DNA of 64,000 bases from Bradyrhizobium sp. SZCCT0153 (GTDB lineage Bacteria > Pseudomonadota > Alphaproteobacteria > Rhizobiales > Xanthobacteraceae). The stretch spans positions 434,001-498,000 of the forward strand of contig NZ_JAFCKS010000003.1 in the NCBI RefSeq assembly GCF_018129995.1, read 5' to 3'. A program made the translations under genes and the position numbers. Each line of letters starts with the position of its first letter. Position 1 is the first letter of the stretch. Below are positions 43,389 through 51,349 of this stretch, one piece after another. The notes below the pieces were generated by a model. It ran no database searches and was not told the DNA's origin. It saw only the letters and a program-made list of their open reading frames with translations.

Positions 43389-44987
43389 ATGGCTCAGGGC
43401 GATGACAATTGGTGGCGCGACGGCATTTTCTATCAGGTCTATCCGCGCTCGTTTCAGGACTCGAATGGTGACGGCGTCGGCGATCTCGCCGGCATCCTCC
43501 AGCGGCTGCCTTATGTGAAGTCTCTCGGCGTCGATGCGATCTGGCTGTCGCCGATCTTTCCCTCGCCGATGGCCGATTTCGGCTACGACATCTCCGACTA
43601 TACCGGCATCGAGCCGCTGTTCGGCACGATGGCGGATTTCGATGCGCTGCTCGGCGCCGTGCACGACAGCGGCCTGAAGCTGATCCTCGATCTCGTGCCG
43701 AACCACACCTCGGACCAGCATCCCTGGTTCGTCGAGAGCCGCTCCTCGCGCGACAACCCCAAGCGCGACTGGTACGTGTGGCGCGACCCGGCGCCGGGCG
43801 GCGGTGCGCCCAACAACTGGGTGTCCGAGTTCGGCGGCAGCGCGTGGCAGCTCGACGAGACGACGGGTCAATATTACTACCACGCCTTCCTCGCCCAGCA
43901 GCCGGACCTCAACTGGCGCAATCCGGACGTCCGCGCCGCGATCTACGATGTGATGCGGTTCTGGCTGGAAAAGGGCGTCGACGGCTTTCGCGTCGACGTG
44001 ATCTGGCACCTGATCAAGGACGCCGAATTCCGCGACAATCCGCCAAACCCGCATTACGTCGAGGGCCGGCCGCCGAACGAAAGGATCCTGACGCAATATT
44101 CCACCGACCAGGCGGAGGTGCATGATGTGATCGCGCAGATGCGGCGCGTCACCGACGCGTATCGCGCCCGCGTGCTGATCGGCGAGATCTATCTGCCGCT
44201 GCACCGGCTGGTGGCCTATTACGGCAACGACCTCACCGGCGCGCAGATGCCGTTCAATTTCGCGCTGCTCTCGACGTTCTGGAGCGCGCGCTCGATCGAG
44301 AAGATCATCGAGGATTACGAGAAGGCGCTGCCGAGAGGCGCCTGGCCGAACTGGGTGCTCGGCAATCACGACCGGCCGCGCGTCGCCAGCCGCGTCGGCC
44401 CGGAGCAGGCCCGCGTCGCCGCCATGCTGTTGCTGACGTTGCGCGGCACGCCGACGCTCTATTACGGCGACGAGATCGGCATGCACCAGCTCGCACTCGC
44501 GCCTGCGGACGTGCGCGATCCCTTCGAGAAGAACGTCCCCGGCATCGGCGTCGGGCGCGACGGCTGCCGCACGCCGATGCAGTGGGATTCCTCCAACTTC
44601 GCCGGCTTCTCGGAGGTCAGGCCGTGGCTGCCGCTGCCCGAGGATCATATCCGCGAGAACGTCGTCAATTTCGAAGCCGATGCGCGCTCGCTCCTCGGCC
44701 TGTACAAGCGCCTGATCGCGCTGCGAAAGGCCTCTCCGCCGCTGGTTTCGGGCGACTATCATCCGATCGCGGCGCAAGGCGATCTCCTGGTCTATCGCCG
44801 CGAGGCCGCGGGCAGGGCGGTCATCGTGGCGCTCAATCTCGGCCCCGAACCGATCGCGGTGACTACCAGCGCGATCCGTTTCGGCAGCGAGATCCTGCTG
44901 TCGACGTTTCTGGACCGCGAAGGCGAGAAGCTCGAAGGCGTACTGGATCTGCGCGGCAATGAGGGTGTGATCGTGGCGCCGCCCTAG
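43389..44987 (+). CDS. GH13 family alpha-glucosidase
   Basis: A 532-residue retaining alpha-glycosidase. The N-terminal WWRDGIFYQVYPRSFQDSNGDG and GVGDLAGI (family blocks), DLVPNHTSDQHPWF, nucleophile Asp203 in GFRVDVIW, acid/base Glu266 in IGEIY and the transition-state Asp in GNHDRPR complete the catalytic set. TPTLYYGDEIGM and CRTPMQWD are typical of oligo-1,6-glucosidase/alpha-glucosidase. It has no signal peptide, so it acts on intracellular maltose, trehalulose or short glucans. The ATG at 43389 is chosen; the frame extends to 43230 without support. It converges with a second GH13 gene. Confidence 0.94.
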   Translation: MAQGDDNWWRDGIFYQVYPRSFQDSNGDGVGDLAGILQRLPYVKSLGVDAIWLSPIFPSPMADFGYDISDYTGIEPLFGTMADFDALLGAVHDSGLKLILDLVPNHTSDQHPWFVESRSSRDNPKRDWYVWRDPAPGGGAPNNWVSEFGGSAWQLDETTGQYYYHAFLAQQPDLNWRNPDVRAAIYDVMRFWLEKGVDGFRVDVIWHLIKDAEFRDNPPNPHYVEGRPPNERILTQYSTDQAEVHDVIAQMRRVTDAYRARVLIGEIYLPLHRLVAYYGNDLTGAQMPFNFALLSTFWSARSIEKIIEDYEKALPRGAWPNWVLGNHDRPRVASRVGPEQARVAAMLLLTLRGTPTLYYGDEIGMHQLALAPADVRDPFEKNVPGIGVGRDGCRTPMQWDSSNFAGFSEVRPWLPLPEDHIRENVVNFEADARSLLGLYKRLIALRKASPPLVSGDYHPIAAQGDLLVYRREAAGRAVIVALNLGPEPIAVTTSAIRFGSEILLSTFLDREGEKLEGVLDLRGNEGVIVAPP

Positions 44988-45030
44988 CGGTCGTCCCGCA
45001 AAATCAGAGCGGTAGCCGCCGCCATCTCCC

Positions 45031-45060
45031 CGTCATTGCTTCGCTGCGCTCGCAATGACG
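45031..45060. repeat. Short hairpin repeat between convergent GH13 genes
   Basis: CGTCATTGC and its complement GCAATGACG flank TTCGCTGCGCTC. It is a minimal form of the elements at 16509 and 34243 and may act as a shared terminator. Confidence 0.7.
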
Positions 45061-45098
45061 ATCGTGGAAGCAGCGGAGCAAACTCCAGCATCTCGAAA

Positions 45099-46796
45099 TT
45101 ATCCCGGATGCTTGTTGCCCGCACTATTCTCGTCGATATCACTCCGCTTCAGCAGATAATCCAGCCCGCCGACGCGATACCAGCGATAGCCGTAAGGCTC
45201 CAGCACGACGCGATGCTGGCCGCGCTTGTCGGCGTGGCTGTGGTCCTCCGCGAGCAGGTTGATGAGGTGCGCGCCGGCATCACCAGGCAGCCCTGCCGAG
45301 AACGCGATCTCGCGCGGCTTGTCGCCGAGATTGTGCACGAACAGCACGGAGTTGTTGCGCCAGTCGTAGCGCATGATGAACACGGCGGGATCGCGCGTCG
45401 CGATGATCGCGAAATCGCCCCAGCCGATCTCCGGTACCTCCTTGCGCATACGGACGATGCGCTCGGTCCAGTTCAGCATGGAATTGGGATCGCGACGCTG
45501 CTTGGCGACATTGACGTGCTGGTAGCCGTAGGGGCCCTTGTCGATGACGGGGCATGCCGGCTTGTCGCTCTTGGTGAAGCCGCCGTGGGGCTCGGTCGAC
45601 CATTGCATCGGCGTGCGCGCGCAATTGCGTTCGGGCAGCGACAGATCATCGCCCATCGCGATCTCGTCGCCGTAGCGGATCACGGGCGTTCCCGGCAGCG
45701 TGCACATCAGGCTGTAGGCGAGCTCGAGCCGCCTGCGGTCCCCGCCGATCATCGGCGCGAAGCGGCGGCGAATGCCGCGGTCGTAGAGCTGCATGTCCTT
45801 GTCGGGGCCGAAGCGCTTGAAGACGAGATCGCGCTGCGCCTTGGTCAACCGCCCGAGATCGAGCTCGTCATGATTGCGCAGGAACAGGCCCCATTGCGCG
45901 GCGGCCGGCCGCGGCTTGGTCGCCTTCAGCGCCTTCGCCAGCGGTCGCGCGTCGCCGGACGCCAACGCATAGAACAGATGCTGGTTGACGTGGAAGTTGA
46001 ACATCATGTGCATGCGGTCGCCATCGCGGCCGAAATATTCCATGTCGGTTTCCGGCAGCACGTTGGCCTCGGCGAGGATGATGGCGTCGCCCTTCCGCCA
46101 TTGCAGGAATTCGCGGAACGCGCGCAGCATGTCGTATTGCTCGACCGGCTTCTTCACCTTGGCGCCCTTGGTCGCGATCACGAACGGCACGGCGTCCATG
46201 CGGAAGCCGGAGACGCCGAGCTGGATCCAGAAGCCCATGATCTTGAGGATCTCGGCCTGCACGTGCGGGTTCGAGGTGTTGAGGTCGGGCTGGAAGTCGT
46301 AGAAGCGGTGAAAATAATACGCACCCGCTTCCTTGTCGCGCGTCCAGGTCGATTTCTGCACGCCGGGAAACACCATGCCCTTGTTGGCATTGGCCGGCTT
46401 CTTGTCCGACCATACATACCAGTCGCGATAGGGCGAGTTCCTGTCGCGCCGCGCCTCCTTGAACCAGTGATGCTGGTCGGAGGTGTGGTTGACGACGAGA
46501 TCGATGATGATTCGGATGCCGCGCTGCTTGCAGCCGTGGGCGAACTCGACGAAATCGCCGAGCGTGCCGTAGCGGGGATCGACGCTGTAATAGTCGGCGA
46601 TGTCGTAGCCGTCGTCGCGGCCCGGCGAATTCTGGAACGGCATCAGCCAGATCGTGGTGATGCCGAGCCCGTGCAGATAGTCGAGCCGGCGCAGCAACCC
46701 CTTGAAGTCACCGACGCCGTCGCCGTCGGCATCCATGTAGGTGCCGACGGACAGGCAATAGATCACGCCGTTCTTGTACCAGAGATCGTCGATCAT
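45099..46796 (-). CDS. GH13 family protein, trehalose synthase-like (no maltokinase domain)
   Basis: 565 residues. LWYKNGVIYCLSVGTYMDADG, DGYDIADYYSVDPRYGTLGDF, VVNHTSDQHHWFKEARRD and YRDWYVWSDKKP (family blocks) mark the GH13_16 branch (trehalose synthase/maltose isomerase). Nucleophile Asp201 (GFRMDAV), acid/base Glu243 (ILAEANV) and RNHDELDL are intact. Known TreS enzymes interconvert maltose and trehalose and are often fused to maltokinase; no kinase domain is present here, so hydrolysis or a different transfer is possible. Start at 46796 with CGAGG upstream. With the convergent alpha-glucosidase it suggests a local maltose/trehalose function. Confidence 0.88.
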   Translation of the reverse strand: MIDDLWYKNGVIYCLSVGTYMDADGDGVGDFKGLLRRLDYLHGLGITTIWLMPFQNSPGRDDGYDIADYYSVDPRYGTLGDFVEFAHGCKQRGIRIIIDLVVNHTSDQHHWFKEARRDRNSPYRDWYVWSDKKPANANKGMVFPGVQKSTWTRDKEAGAYYFHRFYDFQPDLNTSNPHVQAEILKIMGFWIQLGVSGFRMDAVPFVIATKGAKVKKPVEQYDMLRAFREFLQWRKGDAIILAEANVLPETDMEYFGRDGDRMHMMFNFHVNQHLFYALASGDARPLAKALKATKPRPAAAQWGLFLRNHDELDLGRLTKAQRDLVFKRFGPDKDMQLYDRGIRRRFAPMIGGDRRRLELAYSLMCTLPGTPVIRYGDEIAMGDDLSLPERNCARTPMQWSTEPHGGFTKSDKPACPVIDKGPYGYQHVNVAKQRRDPNSMLNWTERIVRMRKEVPEIGWGDFAIIATRDPAVFIMRYDWRNNSVLFVHNLGDKPREIAFSAGLPGDAGAHLINLLAEDHSHADKRGQHRVVLEPYGYRWYRVGGLDYLLKRSDIDENSAGNKHPG

Positions 46797-46922
46797 GCGC
46801 CGCAGCCTCGATGGTCCCCGCCGAGGTGCGGCGGCTGCGTGATAAGTGCGAGGAAGGAGGGAGGTTCCCGCCCCGGCGAGGGCCGGGACGACACGGTGGA
46901 TGGAATCGGCTAAACTTGCCCC

Positions 46923-47414
46923 ATGGACAACCCCGCCCGTAACATCGCCCTGGTGCCGCCGCCGGATCGCCGTCAGTCCGAGACGGCGCTGGCGATCGCG
47001 CGCGGCACGGCACGGTTGCTGCGCTCGCTCGGCTTCTCCTGCATCAGCGAATTGCCGCTGCCCTCGGGCCGGCGCGCCGATCTCGTGGCGCTCAACGAGC
47101 GCGGCGAGATCTGGATCGTCGAGATCAAGTCGTCGGTCGAGGATCTGCGCGCGGACCAGAAATGGCACGAGTACCGCGCCCATTGCGATCGGCTGTTCTT
47201 TGCCTTCACGCAGGACCTGCCGTGCGAGATCTTTCCTGAAGGCACCGGCCTGATCATCGCCGACCCCTATGGCGCGCACATGCAGTGCGAGGCGCCCGAG
47301 CACAAGATCGCTGCGGCCACGCGCAAGCGGATGACGGTGCGTTTCGCGATGGCGGCAGCGTTGCGGATCAACCGCCTGGTCGATCCGCAAGGGCATGCGG
47401 ATTTTTGGGAATGA
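46923..47414 (+). CDS. mmcB: MmcB family DNA repair protein
   Basis: A 163-residue protein of the MmcB family, known in Caulobacter from the response to mitomycin C. ARGTARLLRSLGFSCISELPL leads to a PD-(D/E)xK-like core: RRADLVALNERGEIWIVEIKSS, with Asp and the E-x-K pair of a Mg-dependent nuclease. Further conserved segments are CDRLFFAFTQDLP and GLIIADPYG. The start at 46923 follows a short divergent promoter region shared with the GH13 gene. A LexA operator of the alphaproteobacterial type (GTTCTC-N7-GTTCTC) was looked for and not seen. Confidence 0.9.
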   Translation: MDNPARNIALVPPPDRRQSETALAIARGTARLLRSLGFSCISELPLPSGRRADLVALNERGEIWIVEIKSSVEDLRADQKWHEYRAHCDRLFFAFTQDLPCEIFPEGTGLIIADPYGAHMQCEAPEHKIAAATRKRMTVRFAMAAALRINRLVDPQGHADFWE

Positions 47415-47417
47415 AGT

Positions 47418-47516
47418 CGCAGGGTGGGCAAAGCGAAAGCGCGCCCACCATTCAAGCCGCTCGAGATGGAAGCAGAGGTGGTGGGCACGGCGCTACGCGC
47501 CTTTGCCCGCCCTGCG
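47418..47516. repeat. Inverted-repeat element (GCAGGGTGGGCAAAG family)
   Basis: CGCAGGGTGGGCAAAG (47418-47433) and CTTTGCCCGCCCTGCG (47501-47516) are inverted ends; an inner GCGCCCACC / GGTGGGCAC pair nests within. Related copies: a fragment at about 34210-34240 and a variant at 58385-58440. Confidence 0.8.
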
Positions 47517-47522
47517 AGACCG

Positions 47523-48077
47523 TTACCGCGGTGCGCGCTTCGCCAGAATCCGCTGCAGCGTCCGGCGGTGCATGTTGAGCCGGCGTGCCGTTTCCGAGAC
47601 GTTGCGGTTGCACATCTCGTAGATGCGCTGAATGTGCTCCCAGCGGACGCGGTCGGCGGACATCGGATTGGTCGGCAGCTCGGATTTCTCCGCGCTCGTC
47701 GACAGCAGCGCGGCGACGACGTCGTCGGCGTCCGCGGGCTTGGAGAGATAATCGATCGCGCCCATCTTCACCGCCGTGACGGCGGTGGCGATGTTGCCGT
47801 AACCGGTCAGCACGATCGCGCGGGCGTCGGGACGCTTCTTCTTCAGCGCCGAGACCACGTCGAGGCCGTTGCCGTCGCCGAGCCGCAGATCCACCACGGC
47901 GAATGCGGGCGCGGCCTTGCCGATTTGCGCAAGACCATCGGAAACCGTGTCGCACGACGTCACCGCAAAGCCGCGCGTCTCCATGGCACGCGACAGCCGC
48001 TCAAGGAACGGCTTGTCGTCCTCCACGATGAGAAGCGAGCGGTCGGTCTGTTCGTTCAGTTCGGCGATGGCGTTCAA
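47523..48077 (-). CDS. regR: Response regulator RegR/ActR/PrrA
   Basis: A 184-residue global redox regulator. Receiver domain: LLIVEDDKPF acidic pair, phospho-acceptor Asp63 in VVDLRLGDGNG, Thr in VLTGYG, Lys in YLSKPAD. A linker precedes the Fis-type helix-turn-helix VSETARRLNMHRRTLQRILAKRAPR (two joined motifs VSETARRLNMHRRT and QRILAKRA), nearly invariant in the family. It controls respiration, nitrogen fixation and carbon metabolism genes at low oxygen. I prefer a TTG start at 48077 because AAAGGAC sits 7 bases before it; the ATG at 48101 has no ribosome site. It lies 103 bp after regS. Confidence 0.95.
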   Translation of the reverse strand: MNAIAELNEQTDRSLLIVEDDKPFLERLSRAMETRGFAVTSCDTVSDGLAQIGKAAPAFAVVDLRLGDGNGLDVVSALKKKRPDARAIVLTGYGNIATAVTAVKMGAIDYLSKPADADDVVAALLSTSAEKSELPTNPMSADRVRWEHIQRIYEMCNRNVSETARRLNMHRRTLQRILAKRAPR

Positions 48078-48180
48078 GGTGTTGTCCTTTGTCCTGCACA
48101 TCTACATATGGCGTCGCAATCGGGCGGTGCCAAGGCCGCCAATAGTCGATCGGCCCGCCCGTGCGACGCAAGGTCGCGGC

Positions 48181-49503
48181 CTATCCTATTGTTTCCTCGA
48201 AGGTCTCGATAGCCTCAAAACGCTCTCGCGGCCAACTGATCTGGACCACGGCGCCGTGTTCCGGAAAGGTCCGGTTGGTAAACGAGACCTTGGCGCCGGT
48301 GCGTTCGAGCAAGGTGCGTGCGATGAACACGCCAAGCCCGAGGCCGCGCCGCTCGCCGCCGCCGTCGTCCAGGTTGCGCCGCCGCGACAGATAGGGCTCG
48401 CCGATCCGGTTAAGGATATCCGGCGGAATGCCGGGGCCGTCGTCGGAGATCACGAGCTCGATCGTGTCCTTGTTCCACCATGCATTCACCTCGACGGTGG
48501 TGCGGGCGAAATCGACCGCGTTCTCGACGATGTTGCCGACGCCGTAGAGGATCGCCGGATTGCGCGAGCCGACCGGCTCGGCCACGATCGCGACCGCGAT
48601 CCGCACCTTGATGTCGACGCCGAAATCGCGATGCGGCGCCACCACTTCCTCGATCAGCTCCGACAGCTTCATGCGGTCGAACGGCGCGCCGGTGGAGGAA
48701 AGCTGGGTGATCTTGCTCAAGATGTCGCGGCAGCGCTGCGTCTGCTCGCGCAAGGTTTTCAGGTCGGCGGCAAAGACCGGGTCCTTCACCGTGTTTTGCA
48801 GCTCGCGCGAGATCAGGAAGATGGTCGCGAGCGGCGTGCCGAGCTCGTGCGCGGCCGCCGCGGCCAGGCCGTCGAGCTGGGTCAGATGCTGCTCGCGCGT
48901 CAGCACCAGCTCGGTCGCCGCCAGCGCGTCCGCAAGCTTGCGCGCCTCCTCGGTCACCTGGAACGAATAAAGGCTGGTGACGCCGATCGCGAGCACGATC
49001 GAGAGCCAGACGCCGACGAGATAGATCGGCGGCAGCACCAGCGGATCGTCGGAATCCCAGGGCAGCGGCAGATGGAAGAAGAACAGGGCGGAAGCGCAGG
49101 CCACGGCGAGCACGCCGAGGCCGAAGGTGAAGCGGGCCGGCAGCGCGGTGGCCGAGATCAGCACGGGTGCGAGAAACAGGAACGAGAACGGGTTCTGCAG
49201 CCCGCCGGTGAAGAACAGCAGGCCGGCCAGCTCCACGATGTTCAGCGCGAGCAGTCCGGCCGCCTGCATCGGCTCCAGCCGCTGCATCGGATTGGAAACG
49301 GTTTGCAGTGCCAGATTGAGCGCGGCCGACAGGGCGATGATGCTGACGCAGGGGACGATCTCGACGTTGAACTCCAGCCCCTGCGCCACGATGAAGATCG
49401 CGGCGAGCTGCCCGAGCACCGCCAGCCAGCGCAACCGCAGGATCGTGTCCAGGCGGATATGCCTCTGCGAAGGGCGAAAGTCGGAGGCGGCAATTTCGGT
49501 CAT
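48181..49503 (-). CDS. regS: Redox sensor histidine kinase RegS/RegB/PrrB
   Basis: A 440-residue inner-membrane kinase. Six hydrophobic spans (about 24-178) carry the quinone-binding motif GGLQNPF (100-106) in its usual place. The phospho-acceptor is His219 in AAHELGTPL, and the conserved redox Cys258 lies in QTQRCRDIL, matching the regulatory cysteine of RegB. ATP-binding boxes: NIVENAVDFA (N), DDGPGIP (G1) and GLGLGVFIA (G2). It phosphorylates RegR according to quinone-pool and redox state. I use the ATG at 49503; an in-frame TTG at 49512 is possible. Divergent from an ABC transporter operon. Confidence 0.95.
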   Translation of the reverse strand: MTEIAASDFRPSQRHIRLDTILRLRWLAVLGQLAAIFIVAQGLEFNVEIVPCVSIIALSAALNLALQTVSNPMQRLEPMQAAGLLALNIVELAGLLFFTGGLQNPFSFLFLAPVLISATALPARFTFGLGVLAVACASALFFFHLPLPWDSDDPLVLPPIYLVGVWLSIVLAIGVTSLYSFQVTEEARKLADALAATELVLTREQHLTQLDGLAAAAAHELGTPLATIFLISRELQNTVKDPVFAADLKTLREQTQRCRDILSKITQLSSTGAPFDRMKLSELIEEVVAPHRDFGVDIKVRIAVAIVAEPVGSRNPAILYGVGNIVENAVDFARTTVEVNAWWNKDTIELVISDDGPGIPPDILNRIGEPYLSRRRNLDDGGGERRGLGLGVFIARTLLERTGAKVSFTNRTFPEHGAVVQISWPRERFEAIETFEETIG

Positions 49504-49609
49504 GTCGGCCAATGTGGCGGTGCCTTCTCGGTCACAAACGCGGGGCTCGCGGAACCACCCGGATTACAAGCCTTGCGCTATCAGCTGCAATAGCAGAAGA
49601 ACGCCCAGC

Positions 49610-50413
49610 ATGACCGGGAACGACAAAGCTTCAAGTCCGCCGACTGTCGCGGAGCGCAGCTCCTCTGCGGCCATTGCGGTCGATCACCTCGTCAAGGTCT
49701 ACAAGCAGACGCGCGCCGTCGACGATATCTCGTTTTCGCTTCCGCGCGGCAGCATCACCGGGCTTTTGGGCGGCAACGGCGCCGGCAAGACCACGACCAT
49801 CGCGATGATCATGGGCCTGGTGCTGCCGACCTCCGGCCGCGTGCAGGTGCTGGGGCATCGCATGCCCGAGGAGAGCGCGGCCGTGCTGGGGCGGATGAAT
49901 TTCGAGAGCCCCTATGTCGACATGCCGATGCGGCTCACGGTGCGGCAGAACCTCACCGTGTTCGGCAATCTCTATGCGGTGAAGAACCTGTCCGACCGCA
50001 TCGCGACGCTCGCCGCCGATCTCGACCTCACCGATTTCATCGACCGCGCCAACGGCAAGCTCTCCGCAGGGCAAAAGACCCGCGTCGCGCTCGCCAAGGC
50101 GCTGATCAACCAGCCCGAGCTGCTGTTGCTGGACGAGCCGACCGCCTCGCTCGATCCCGACACGGCCGATTGGGTCCGCAGCCATCTGGAGCGCTACCGC
50201 AAGGCTAACAACGCCACCATCCTGCTGGCCTCGCACAACATGCTCGAGGTCGAGCGGCTCTGCGACCGCGTCATCATCATGAAGCGCGGCCGCATCGAGG
50301 ACGATGACACGCCCGAAGCCATCATGGCCCGCTACAATCGCACCACGCTGGAGGAGGTGTTCCTCGACGTCGCGCGCGGCCGGGTGAACGGGGTTCAGGA
50401 GACGGCGCGATGA
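49610..50413 (+). CDS. ABC transporter ATP-binding protein (ABC-2 exporter)
   Basis: A 267-residue ATPase. Walker A GGNGAGKTT (about 54-62), signature LSAGQKTRVALAKAL and Walker B LLLLDEPTASLDPDT with the switch His in LLASHNM. FGNLYAVKNLSDRI in the Q-loop region is typical of DrrA/NodI-like exporters. The second gene encodes the membrane partner and overlaps it by ATGA. Substrates of this class include drugs, lipid-linked glycans and lipooligosaccharides. AGAAG lies before the ATG at 49610; the frame extends far upstream only as shadow of regS. Confidence 0.95.
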   Translation: MTGNDKASSPPTVAERSSSAAIAVDHLVKVYKQTRAVDDISFSLPRGSITGLLGGNGAGKTTTIAMIMGLVLPTSGRVQVLGHRMPEESAAVLGRMNFESPYVDMPMRLTVRQNLTVFGNLYAVKNLSDRIATLAADLDLTDFIDRANGKLSAGQKTRVALAKALINQPELLLLDEPTASLDPDTADWVRSHLERYRKANNATILLASHNMLEVERLCDRVIIMKRGRIEDDDTPEAIMARYNRTTLEEVFLDVARGRVNGVQETAR

Positions 50414-51228
50414 ACCAGGCCTCCCTCCATCGCGGCATCTCCTTGCAGCGCATCGGTGCGATGATCCTGCGCTATTGGTACCTCCTGCTGTCATCGTGGC
50501 CGCGGCTGCTGGAACTGCTGTACTGGCCGGCGCTGCAGGTGATTACCTGGGGCTTCCTCCAGCTCTACATCGCCCAGAACGCCAATTTCTTCGCGCGCGC
50601 CGGCGGCACCCTGATCGGCGCCGTCATCCTCTGGGACATCCTGTTCCGCGGCCAGCTCGGCTTCTCGATCTCGTTCCTGGAGGAGATGTGGGCGCGCAAC
50701 CTCGGCAATCTCATGATGAGCCCGCTCAAGCCCATCGAGTTTCTGCTGTCGCTGATGATCATGAGCCTGATCCGGCTCGCGATCGGCGTCATCCCGATGA
50801 CGCTGCTCGCGCTGTTCCTGTTTCATTTCAACGTTTATGCGCTCGGCCTGCCGCTGATCGCGTTATTCTGCAATCTGATCTTCACGAGCTGGTCGGTCGG
50901 CATCTTCGTATCCGGCCTGGTGCTGCGAAACGGCCTCGGCGCCGAGAGCATCGTCTGGACCTTGATGTTCGGGATCATGCCGCTCGCTTGCGTCTACTAT
51001 CCCGTCAGCGTGCTGCCGGTCTGGCTGCAATATGTCGCCTGGACGCTGCCGCCGACCTACGTGTTCGAAGGCATGCGCGCGTTGCTGATCGAAAACGCCT
51101 TCAGGACCGATCTGATGTTGAGTGCGTTGGCCATCAACGCGGTGCTGCTGGTTGCATCTTTTGGGGCATTCCTTGCCCTTTTGCGTAGCGCCAGGAAGCA
51201 AGGGTCGCTGCTGTCAGGCGGCGAATAA
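50410..51228 (+). CDS. ABC-2 type transporter permease
   Basis: A 272-residue membrane protein with six spans (about 31-50, 62-80, 113-135, 142-165, 180-197, 235-255) and the ABC-2 core, including the coupling-helix region SFLEEMWARNLGNLMMSPLKPIEFL (motif EEMWARNLGNLMMSPLKP). It pairs with the preceding ATPase (4 bp ATGA overlap) to form an exporter. SVLPVWLQYVAWTLPPTYVFEGMR (motif LPPTYVFEGMR) is the NodJ/YadH-like conserved loop before the last span. Substrate unknown. Confidence 0.94.
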   Translation: MNQASLHRGISLQRIGAMILRYWYLLLSSWPRLLELLYWPALQVITWGFLQLYIAQNANFFARAGGTLIGAVILWDILFRGQLGFSISFLEEMWARNLGNLMMSPLKPIEFLLSLMIMSLIRLAIGVIPMTLLALFLFHFNVYALGLPLIALFCNLIFTSWSVGIFVSGLVLRNGLGAESIVWTLMFGIMPLACVYYPVSVLPVWLQYVAWTLPPTYVFEGMRALLIENAFRTDLMLSALAINAVLLVASFGAFLALLRSARKQGSLLSGGE

Positions 51229-51294
51229 CGTCACTTTCTCGTGGATTCAGGCTGGTTTAACTGTCATCACCACGTAAATGTACGGAACCATGCA

Positions 51295-51323
51295 TTGACG
51301 CAATATTACGCATTCGGCAGTAT
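51295..51323 (+). promoter_or_regulatory. Possible phaZ promoter
   Basis: TTGACG (51295-51300), 17 bp, CAGTAT (51318-51323), 26 bp before the phaZ start codon. The -35 is strong and the -10 poor. Confidence 0.4.
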
Positions 51324-51349
51324 GCTGCGATGCGAAGAAGGATATAGCG

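Noticed and set aside
45036..46913. 625-codon plus-strand frame opposite the trehalose-synthase-like gene
   Set aside because: Shadow frame; the minus-strand protein shows the complete GH13 catalytic set.
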